Assembly: GCF_907165205.1 (NCBI RefSeq)
Contig: NC_058189.1
Coordinates: 39,458,270-39,522,269 of the forward strand
Direction: 5' to 3'
Source of the DNA: Coccinella septempunctata
Taxonomy: Eukaryota; Arthropoda; Insecta; Coleoptera; Coccinellidae
DNA length: 64,000 bases
Below are positions 55,127 to 64,000 of the stretch, piece by piece. Each line of letters starts with the position of its first letter. The first letter of the stretch is position 1. The notes beneath the pieces are model-generated. The model saw nothing but the letters and a program-made list of their open reading frames with translations. It did not search any database and was not told the origin of the DNA. A program made the translations under genes and the position numbers.

Positions 55127-56072
55127 ATGTTCGAAACTAATTTATTTCTTCCTTTACCTCAATGGCTTTTTTGGCTACAAGCAATAAATGGAAATTTCTT
55201 CTGTACAAATGGGAGAATCAATTATTGGAAAATATTTCTGATGTCGATTGGTGCCTTAATCAATATATTGTCTTATGTCGGATGGTTAATTTTTGTCGTT
55301 AAATCGGGTCCTAGACTGTTTTTGAACAAAAATAACACTGAGTTGATCGAAACTTTTTTGATGGATGAAATGCGCATTAATGTACTGACAGTCTGTCGAT
55401 CCCTTGAGTTGATAGTGGTTATTGTTCGAATTATCTGGAATATTGCACATTCTAATAAAGTGGGACATGATAATTGGAAATCTGATGTCCGAGAATCCAT
55501 TGATTCGAAGATACCAGCTGAATCCTAAAACAAGAAGTGGAAGTCATATTTTACTTTTCGTATTTCTCTATATAATCATATACATAAACTTGTTCAAAAT
55601 TCCTTGGAGAAGTTCAATCACTTATTTTTGTGATACTTGCTGTTGGACGACAGGCGTTTTAAGAGACTCTATAGAAATTTGTTTGATACGAACTCTGCTG
55701 AAGAGGACGGAAGATGCGTTCCTCAATTTAAACGACCAGTTGATAGGAATTCTCGTTAATATTGAAAAAGATTCACCTGGTGAAGAAGAAAACGATTTTA
55801 CTGAGGACAATTCAGATGAAGATTTGGGAATAGCGAACGTTTGCTATGTACATTTTCGATTAGTATCGTTGATAAAAGATCTTCAAGCTATAGAAACATT
55901 CAATGTGGCCTTAAGACTGATTATAAATATAACAGAAGTTGTGAACGTCTTGTTTACCTTTGTTATAGCTTTTTTCGAGAGAAGAGAAGTATTGTTACAT
56001 TTTTCCTGGCTCATCTACCAGTTTCATCAAGATTTGTATATTATTTATATGTGGGATTCTATTGGAACAAAG
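55127..56072 (+). pseudogene. Gustatory receptor, long-exon unit D, single frameshift
   Basis: The ATG at 55127 opens MFETNLFLPLPQWLFWLQAI and the exon follows unit C closely. One extra base in GGGACATGATAATTGGAA (near 55465; unit B has GGGACAGATAATTGAAAA) shifts the frame. Everything downstream is open in the other frame: SENPLIRRYQLNPKTRSGSH, IPWRSSITYFCDTCCW, YVHFRLVSLIKDLQAIETFN, TEVVNVLFTFVIAFF, LIYQFHQDLYIIYMWDSIGT, then K at the donor AAAG-GTATGT (56073). As a single one-base lesion, it could be a sequencing error; if real, the unit is a young pseudogene. No TM7 exon lies between it and the next gene 0.6 kb downstream. Confidence 0.8.
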
Positions 56073-56580
56073 GTATGTTTTTGTTTCTGATATCGAAATA
56101 AATCAGTTTTTTTAGGAAATTGGTAGTAAGTAGGATTCTATCCCTTTCGTCTCTAAGGTCAATATTTGAAATAGGCATTCTTCCTCCTTCTAACAGTTTT
56201 TTTTATTTCGAAAGGCATTAAAAAAACTTGAGATTATTTATTATTGAGAACTTTCATGGATTTAACACATTTTTATATATTATTCCATGTAGTTAAGTTG
56301 ATCAACAAATTATTTTTTCTACGACTCATACTCCGTTCCAGAATGAATGGATCATTTTCCAACACCTCGTAAAAGAAATATTGTACCTATGCTCTAAAAA
56401 AATTCATCCCTTGTAGAAATAGAATTCGAAAAACGAACTGTAATCAGTGCCTACAACATGTTTTCAGACATTTCAGTATCCATCTATCAAAATATACAAA
56501 TGACAAATTCGTGAATCGACAACGTAAACCTTTAATCCATTATTCATTTTTACATATTAACAAAGCTCATTAACTGTGGT
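56073..56580. other. 3' flank of unit D / 5' flank of the intact Gr gene
   Basis: Paralogous to 49372-49750. It contains no receptor exon. The promoter of the next gene must lie in the last part, but I recognise no box like that of the long-exon units. Confidence 0.5.
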
Positions 56581-56685
56581 AAACACGATTAGACGTAATG
56601 AACAGAGTCACCCTTGTATAATGAATTATATCCAAACTTGTCACGAAATAAGCTTCTCACACTCACATTCAATATCATCATAACT

Positions 56686-59600
56686 ATGCTGAGAATAAAT
56701 TTCGTTTCAATAATTAATCGATGGATTTTCCCAGTTTTTGGACTAACGACGTTTCAGAAAAGAGAATCTAACAAATTCTGCCTATATGGTGCAACATTCC
56801 TCTTTCACATTTTGTATTTTTCCTGTACAGTTTTAGCCGCTTTTGCCCCACGCCAGGTGGCAAATGAAAGAGGTGAGTTAGTGTCATTATCTAAAACTAC
56901 CAGTTTCCAAAAGTTTGAGGCGATGTTGTGATAGGCTGATTTTCTGGGAGATCATTTTTGTGTTTTTACAGGGCGTTTTCAGAGTCGAAGCTTTTTTTTA
57001 ACCGAAGGTAGAACTCATCAAAATAAGTCGTTTAACAAAAAATTGTCTATATAAAATACCCAAGAGGGCTGAGTTACAAGCCCTAGAAGTTCGACAAAAT
57101 TTCATTGAATTTCAAGTACTTGAGTGTGGAAGGTCACTACGTCATCGCAAAATCGAAACAAAAGATAAACATATGACTGGACAATGAATGGTTCAGTATC
57201 AAGTTCATCGGATTAGATGCATCAGGTCACTTTTGAGAAAATCATAATTGTTGTATCGTGCAATTTAGGCTGAAAGAAAAAGTAGAAAATTGAGGCAAAT
57301 GCTCGAAAGTGATGTTAGTTGTGTTGAAAAAAAGCTATGAGGTTTCCCCATTTCATCCCATTTTTTCGACGATTGTTGGAATGTTCGAACAAGAAGATTG
57401 TGATGCCCATTGTTAAAAAATTCTTAAATTGAAACTAATTTTATTGATGAGATTTTGAATTATTATTCTATTTCGTCTAAAGTCTCTTGTGTCAATTGGT
57501 ATCGAAATGAGTCATTTCATAAAATCGTGTAAGTTACTAAAAAATAATGACAACAATTCGGTAGTCCAAAGTTTCCATTTTTATTTCCACGTAAATATCG
57601 AACGAGCCAATATCTTAAATGAAACCACATGGTCGAATCAGGAGATAAGGTTTTTGCCTTGCTTTGCTATAATTCAGCTAACAAACAGTCTATAGTATAT
57701 CCAAATCCAAGAGGCCAGCGGTAAACATTGCAGCATGAAGTGATCACGCGTCAAGAACGTGATAACGCAGAGGTGTACTAATAAATTGAATTCCGAGAGC
57801 GTTATATTTTAAAACTTTTTGAGTGTTCCAGGTCCGGTGAAAAATGTGTATGCTTATCTACGAGTCTGAGTAATGAACAATTAATCTAAAGTTCCCACTT
57901 TAATAAATACTATGTATATAAATGTGTAACAATATTTTTTTTGTAAAAGTGACTACCCCGTAGTGTCGTCAGAAGATGCAGAACTTTCCTCTAAGTTGAC
58001 GATGACTGGTGTTATATCATCCATAATATTATCCAGTTTCCACATGTCTACCTCAACTTTTTGTTTGACATGTTTCACGCACTTTCTCCATCTTTCGGAA
58101 GTAACCCGTGAGAGAGCCTCTTGAAAAAGATTTTGGACGTCAGCCATTTTAAATGTGGTGTTTTTATCTGCCACAAAATTCTTGACATCGGCCCAAATCA
58201 ATTCAATAGGGTTCAGTTCGCAGTGGTAGGGCGGTAATCTAAGTACAGTAATATTTTGGGCCTTTGCGGTTTCATCCACAATGTATTTTTCAAAGTTTTC
58301 TTTGTTCTGCCTGACTATCTGCAACTATTGCGCTTTTATGAGGTCAGGGGTGAAATCAATATTTTTCTCCCTCAACCTTTGTTGGATATCACTCTTTCTG
58401 AATTGTGAATTAGGAATTTTTTCCATTTTCCTTGAATGGTAAGGAGCATTATCTAAAACTACTATAGAATTTTCCTCCAATTTAGGAACTATACCCTCGA
58501 CCACTTTTCGAAGGACTGACCATCCATTTCTTCATGGTAGTCACCAGTTTTTTTGGATTGGAAAGTCCAGAGTCCTCCAGTTAAAAAACCAGTGTCACTG
58601 CCAATATGACACACTATAATTCTTTGCCCTTTGCCTGGAAAAATATATTCACTTCATTTGAAAATGAATGTTGAAATTGTTTTCCACCAAAAAGGTACTT
58701 ACATCAAGTTTCACAAAACTTTGATTGCTCGATCAACGATTTGGCATTCGATTTCCCGAAGGAAATCATTGAAACTTTCATATTTCCGAATATATTGGAG
58801 GAGTAGCAGTTGAGAATCATCAAATGGGCGTGTATAGATAATTATTTGGTGAAAGAATGATATTCAGAATGCTTATGACCAACTTATCGACTGAAAACTA
58901 ATTGACGTTCATCCGTCACTCGATCGTTGATTCTCTGATCAAGCTTTATGAAACCAAAGGGTTAAACTCAAAATTCAAGACCTTCCCAGACGGATTTTTA
59001 ATCCAGTAGATAATCCAGCAAGTAACGCTTGCCGAGAAGATGTAACTGTTTCATCGGTCCACACTTTGGATTTAGTATGACCGGTATTTACCCAAGTTTC
59101 ATCCATGCAGTAAATCTTCCTGTTTTCATCACGGAAGGTCCTAATTTTCGTGAGATAGTTTGTTCTCCAACATTTAATGTCGTCACGGTTCATTAAAAAA
59201 CTGTTGCGTTGGCGACGTCCATATTTGAAATTAAGTTTTTTCAATATTATAGAGAAGGTACTCTTCTTAAAATTTGGCAAGTTCGAGTCTTCATTAACTA
59301 TTTTTTATACTTTCTCTATAGTCGGGTGTTCATTTCTGAAGAAAAACTCGTGAACTTTTCGCCGTATTACATTTTTATCGAAATCTGATAAGGACTCCCA
59401 TTTGGTGGTCCGATTTTGATTTGTTGCCGGCTGTGATAGAACACCGGAATTTATGTATTCGGAAATAATTCTCCTAACACTTCGAGCTCCAATGCCAAGT
59501 CTCTCAGCAACTTGGAGTTCTACGTCCTTTAAACACATTCCTGCATTTTGAATAATCTCAATTTTATAAGTATTCAAAATCATATCTTTTATCTCGGCAC

Positions 59601-62600
59601 TGAAGTGTCGTTTCAGACGTCTCTTTTTTGGAGGACTTAAGTCAACACGCGATTCCTCAGCAGTATCATTACTTGACATTATCTTAAATGCTTGTAACTT
59701 GAATAACTTGCTACAACTATAAACCAATTTACGAAAGAAAAAGCAATGATGAATGATCTCTGCAGTTCTGCACAACAATTCGCATACAATCAATGAATCA
59801 AACGTAATGCGGTACTGCATTACTCCCACCTGCAAACATGGCGTTCCTGAAGCTTTGACCAATAAGAGGAGTACCTTAAATAAGATCACGCGTTAGTCAG
59901 TTTGTTTACGCTGGCCTCTCGGATTTGGATAGACTATAGGGTCGTATAAGGATCTATTTCAGAAATCATTTTAAATTTTTTTTCAACTTTGTCGAACTAG
60001 GTGTTGTATCTCAGCCATCTTAGATATTTTATATAGAAAATTTTTGGTTGGATGACTTATTTTGAGGAGTTCTACCTTCTGTCAAAAAAGCTTCACTTTT
60101 GAAAACACCCTGTATTCATTAGTGAACTTTGAAAGCTCTTTCAGTACATCGAATGCTGTTAACAAATTACTGAAAAATCTGCTTGACAGAATTATTATTT
60201 CTGGGAGTAACACTTAGAATGTTACTTGTGTACCTACATTTTTAGATGACAATATTGTCAGGGGCCGTCGAAGTGAATGGGTTTTCCTTTTAGGTTTGAT
60301 GGGAGAAGTACTCCTAGTATGTCGTTTGACTACAGGAATATTTTTAATATTGAAGATTTTCCACATCTATAGAACAGCGGAAAGTTTCGAATACTTAAAC
60401 GCCAAAAAAAACATTCAAAAGAAACGTATAGGTTTTCGCTTGAAAAAATTCAAACTGGTCGTAAGTCATACATTTTTCCTCATCGCCTTGATCAACACAA
60501 CTGGTACCCTACTTTATTGGAAAATAAGTAGAAAAACTGGGACAATGAATGAAATAATAAGTTGGAGCCTCTCGATGGTGAGGGATTCTGCAGAATGTGA
60601 CTTCATGAGGATCGTTTGTAGAGAACTCCAAAATCTTTTGAATCATATAAATGAAAGACTCGAGACCGTCGTGAGTAGAATTGGAAACATACAAGAAAAA
60701 TATCCGATGGACGAACTTCGAAAGAAGAAATGGCCAATTTTCATTGATGACCTAATCTTGTCGTTGCAATATTTGTCGGAAATTCATTGGAGGACTACGA
60801 AGCTTGTCCAGGAATTTGGCAACATTCTCATATTTAGTGTAATTCTACAACTAATGAAGAATTTTCTCGATATCGTGACAGAAGTTTATTTCAGTGTGAC
60901 TATCGTTTTTTATTCATTCAATTACAATTTTTATCTGGCCTTTTCTTGCTTTATGATAACAGTACCTTTAACTGTTAGTTTGATCGATTCTTGGGCAACC
61001 TGCTCTTTCCATGTGAGTATATTATTTTGCAATTCTGCAAGGACGCCTCATTTAGGTGAAAAATTTATTCATTATCGAATTCGGGACTCGAAATCATTAT
61101 CATCTCCGGGAACTTTGAATTGAAATATTTCAGGCTCAAGGGCGGTCCTAGACTGATTTTCTGGGGGGGGAGGTAATAATTGTAAGAACAATTGAAATTT
61201 CACATTAAGACTTCAAATAACACCCTGTAGGTATTTCTAGGTAGCATTTGCAGTCCCAAATCTCTTTCTTAAAATTGTACAAGGAATCTTTCCTTTACAT
61301 TTCATTATAATATTGCTTCTTTTTAGTTTCTTCATGAGAAAAATTTAAAAAATCGGATTCGTTATGGGCTCTGGGAGGGGGGGTTAATTACTCCCCCCCC
61401 CCCTCGTAGGACCGCCCTTGTTTAGGCTCCATACATTATTGTATGAGTGCTTCTGCACTTCTTTCCTGAATTAGTAGGTTTTTACCAGTTGTTTCAAGTT
61501 CCTTTTCCTCGTTTCCTCCAGTTCTTGTTTTAATTTCCACTTTCCTCTCTTTCACTTTGTGTTTGAAGGTTTATATATCAGTCTCTTTTAAACAAAAACA
61601 GTGATCTAACTGTTCATTTTTCCGTGATTGATTTTCCACAACGAGTGCACTTTTTATTTAAAAATCTCACTCCTGACATCACTGCGGTGAAAAACATACC
61701 GTTACCAGTTCTAATTTATTTACACCATTAAGATACACTACTGCTATACTATTCACACAATTACACTACTTGATTAATTTGAACGGTTATTTATTTCCAC
61801 TCCTCGTAGTGGATTTGCATCAAGAGAACAATAAAGAATTTTTTTTCAGGCAAACAGAACAGTGATCATTTTACATGATATATGGAATAAGTATGTCGAG
61901 AAAAGAGGGATAGATAGAAAGCTGTTGTATCTACAGTTCATTTCTATGAGGTTTTTGACCTGCAAATTGAAATTTACAGCATATGGATTTTTCCCTTTAG
62001 ATTGGTCATTTCTACACACGGTAAGTTGCAGAGTAAAAGTTTAAATATTGACAGAAGGATTACTGACTGGAAGTGAAACTATAGGTCCTTTCGTTTACAT
62101 AAAAAGTGTAGCACTTTTCTACACTCGATTTGATTTACACCAGTGTAGAGGAGATGTAGTTTATCTACATCTCCTTCTGACTATGTGTAGATAAACTACA
62201 CTTCCTCTACACTGGTGTAAATCAAATCGAGTGAAGAAAAGTGCTACACTTTTTATGTAAACGAAAGGACCTATAGTTATATAGGACACATAGTCAGAAG
62301 GAGATGTAGATAAACTACATCTCCTCTACACTGGTGTAAATTCAATCAGCAAGCGAATACTAAAATCGAGTGTAGAAAAGTGCTACACTTTTCATGCAAA
62401 CGGAAGGACCTTATTTCATGAATTTTAAGTCATAGATAGGTAACAGTAATAACCTTTCCAACGTTTTCGAACACCAGATGTTTTGAAACAGTTGACAATC
62501 AAATAAAAGAGACTAAACTCTATCATTACTATTCAGCAATTGATTCGTTGGCCAAACTCATATATGAATATCTTTTCATACTTCTATGCTTATGTCATGA

Positions 62601-62729
62601 TTGTTGATATTTTTACATGATAATGAGATGAGTAATTGAATGATTAATTAATTTTAATTTTTTCGTTTATTGCAGATTGTGGCTTCGGCGACAACTTATA
62701 TCATAATACTGGTCCAACTGAAGAAATGA
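56686..62729 (+). CDS. Gustatory receptor, complete four-exon gene (376 aa)
   Basis: Exons: 56686-56872, 60294-61012, 61850-62020, 62676-62729. Donors are AG-GTGAGT, CAT-GTGAGT and ACG-GTAAGT. Acceptors are TTTTAG, TTTCAG and TTGCAG. Phases 1, 0, 0 join without a stop. Exon 1 starts MLRINFVSIINRWIFPVFGL. Exon 2 carries TM2-TM6 (KLVVSHTFFLIALINTTGTL, MVRDSAECDFMRIVCRELQN, LSEIHWRTTKLVQEFGNILI). Exon 3 ends LKFTAYGFFPLDWSFLHT, and exon 4 gives IVASATTYIIILVQLKK, the diagnostic Gr TM7 ending TYxxxxxQ. Length and order are typical for an insect taste receptor channel in dendrites of gustatory neurons. Intron 1 (3.4 kb) holds nested transposons; introns 2 and 3 hold MITEs. I cannot name an orthologue. 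An in-frame TTG upstream is not used as start. Confidence 0.85.
57693..59936 (-). mobile_element. Inner Tc1/mariner-type element (2,244 bp)
   Basis: TAGTATATCCAAATCCAAGA (57693) mirrors TCGGATTTGGATAGACTA (59919-59936), continuing into GGCCAGCG / CGCTGGCC. TA is present on both sides (57691-57692 and 59937-59938), as expected for the superfamily. It encloses the broken minus-strand transposase. Confidence 0.8.
57953..59679 (-). pseudogene. Tc1/mariner-superfamily transposase, broken
   Basis: It reads from ATG 59677-59679 (MSSNDTAEESRVDLSPPKKR). A basic N-terminus and HTH part follow (KDVELQVAERLGIGARSVRR, ISEYINSGVL). A stop at 59305-59307 precedes resumption in the same frame with NFKKSTFSIILKKLNFKYGR and YCMDETWVNTGHTKSKVW, the first catalytic-Asp motif. 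About 330 bp of unrelated DNA at roughly 58640-58975 interrupts the gene. Then CHIGSDTGFLTGGLWTFQ- and a YHEEMDGQ-like block appear, and after a further shift LPPYHCELNPIELIWADVKN, which includes the final catalytic region. It ends at 57953. Several lesions; inactive. Confidence 0.8.
61137..61420. mobile_element. hAT-like MITE in Gr intron 2
   Basis: CAAGGGCGGTCCTA (61137-61150) mirrors TAGGACCGCCCTTG (61407-61420). The flanks TTCAGGCT and TTTAGGCT are a possible 8-bp target duplication with one mismatch, as expected for hAT elements. G-run and C-run tracts lie inside each end. Confidence 0.75.
62079..62276. mobile_element. Palindromic MITE in Gr intron 3
   Basis: CTATAGGTCCTTTCGTTTAC (62079) mirrors GTAAACGAAAGGACCTATAG (to about 62274). 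The arms are almost fully complementary through AAAAAGTGTAGCACTTTTC and ATTTACACCAGTGTAGAGG, giving a hairpin of about 95 bp per arm. A related relic is at 11006. Confidence 0.85.
62282..62411. repeat. Second, partial copy of the intron-3 MITE
   Basis: GACACATAGTCAGAAGGAG through CTACATCTCCTCTACACTGG to AAACGGAAGGACC repeats the central and right half of the MITE at 62079-62276 in direct orientation, with small differences. Confidence 0.75.
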
Positions 62730-64000
62730 AGTACCTATTTTTGCAACGGATCTGTAAAATTTTGCTTATATTCATTCATATATGAACTATAATATATTTA
62801 AGTCAAGTGTTCTCAATCACATTAGATGGTTTGAAATATACTTATTTCTGTCTTCTATTTTTATCAGTAATGGATCTTTTGAAACGGGAAATATTTAAAT
62901 AAATTCTGAATATTTTCAATAATTTCCATTTTATTTATACTGTAACTAATATGAATTGCTCACTGATATGAGGTAGTTCATCAATTTTATTTGCCGAATA
63001 AACAAGAATATTCCTGTTTGTGATATATAAAAAGACTGAGGTGGATGTTTTTTCTCTTGTTTTGCCAGACTAATGTGAATTGTTTTTTATCCTAGTCTCT
63101 CACCGAAAAAAAAAACAAATCATCAATTAGGTATAATAAAACAATATTTTCATTTTTATCTAATCCATTACGAGCTTTTTCTTTTCGAAATACCTTGTTT
63201 GCTACATTCATTTCCTGATTCCAAGGAGAAAGTATCCAATTCCAGAGTGAGTAAAAAATAAAGCACAAAATTTTGGCCTCGTATTTTTACTTTTTTGTAA
63301 AAAAAATTCGGAGAGCTCAAATTGTGTTTCGAATTATTAAACTCTTCATGTTTAATTGAGGAGTTTGTCATGCACCCTATACGAAGGGTAGAGGGTAGAT
63401 GACTTCAACATTTTTGGCAGAAACGAAAAAACCTATAGTTGCTGAGGAGAATTTGATCATTGATGAGTTTTCTCATCAAGTTTTTCTACAATGAAAAAAA
63501 TATTTTTAAACTTAGTGAATTCCTAGATTCACTTTCATATATTTCGAGGTCAATGACACAATTTAGAAGTGATAGATGTTTTTTAAGTGTCATAAAAGAT
63601 GCCTTTTTCGTTAGGCTGCACGTATTTGATGAAAGATGAAATGGTGTTGATTTTATGTACCTACATCTTTTTTGTAAAAGTGATTTATATTTCAATTAAT
63701 CAATTAGTATCCTATGAGAAATAGGCATGTCATCCACCTTGAAAAAAATGCAGAAAGTGAAAAATTCTAATTCAATAAATTCAATTTTTTTCACATAATG
63801 AGAAAATTGTTGATGCAAAAATTACCAAATCATCCTCATAAACAAAAGGTCTATCAATCTCTGACAAAAGAGGTCTTCTTCTAAAAAACTGAATCACCCT
63901 CCATCCCTCGTAGAAGGTGCTTCATGAACTCTCCAATGATAAAAACATTGTACTGTTCGAAAATTTTTCCACAAAATAGTAAATTGTCATTTTGTGCTTT
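62730..64000. other. 3' flank of the Gr gene; no further gene seen
   Basis: AT-rich DNA. A polyadenylation-type AATAAA occurs at 62997-63002, compatible with a 3' UTR end but not proven. Short open frames on both strands have no recognisable motif. Confidence 0.5.

Larger units (their letters stand above)
56967..60114. mobile_element. Outer TIR element in Gr intron 1 (~125-bp TIRs)
   Basis: TACAGGGCGTTTTCAGAGTC (56967) mirrors GAAAACACCCTGTA (60101-60114). The arms match for about 125 bp with substitutions (GAAGGTAGAACTCATCAAAA / TTTTGAGGAGTTCTACCTTC; TCTATATAAAATA / TATTTTATATAGA). TA lies next to both ends. Its interior is occupied by the inner Tc1/mariner element, so it is either a host MITE with an insertion or a composite. 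Confidence 0.75.

Overview
The window looks like a transposon-saturated stretch of insect chromosome, most likely from a beetle. The reasons are AT-rich spliced genes, a tandem array of seven-transmembrane gustatory-receptor (Gr) genes and relics, and an arthropod-style repertoire of BEL/Pao, Ty3/gypsy, jockey, CR1-like, R4-like, Penelope-like and Tc1/mariner elements. The assignment to Coleoptera is an inference from the style of the repeats and receptors. Nothing seen names a species.

Layout. 1-4.5 kb: a broken Tc1/mariner transposase running off the left edge, a 316-bp tandem repeat, and inverted repeats that may bound an element of about 1.76 kb. 5.6-10.9 kb: a decayed BEL/Pao retrotransposon whose 3' end runs into a hammerhead-like, Penelope-type motif. 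11.7-13.6 kb: an element bounded by terminal inverted repeats that carries a broken protein of a widespread, poorly named family. 14.0-22.9 kb: a nested stack, namely a tRNA-type SINE head, a truncated jockey copy, an R4-like LINE, and a CR1-like LINE inserted inside the R4-like reading frame with a 5-bp target duplication. 24.2-29.4 kb: remains of another BEL/Pao copy and of Ty3/gypsy LTR material in inverted orientation.

29.6-62.7 kb is a Gr locus, all on the plus strand. It has eight receptor units or fragments: five long-exon units (one with an intact exon, 48427-49371), two relics of a second subtype, and one complete four-exon gene (56686-62729, 376 aa) that ends in the diagnostic Gr TYxxxxxQ motif. 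Five units end at phase-0 splice donors. The two short C-terminal exons are clearly present only at the right end, with one decayed exon-3 relic at 33.4 kb. This raises the possibility of alternative N-terminal exons spliced to shared C-terminal exons, as in known insect Gr loci.

The receptor array has been repeatedly hit by transposons: a 4,183-bp giant palindromic element with a perfect 9-bp target duplication (38141-42323), a full-length jockey LINE with both ORFs open, a 10-bp target duplication and a 30-A tail (42717-47534), inverted Penelope-like copies (50-54 kb), and a Tc1/mariner element nested inside another TIR element within the first intron of the intact Gr gene. The giant palindrome carries helically phased TAGTGC triplets in its arms. 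It and the possible shared-exon Gr architecture are the most interesting things here.
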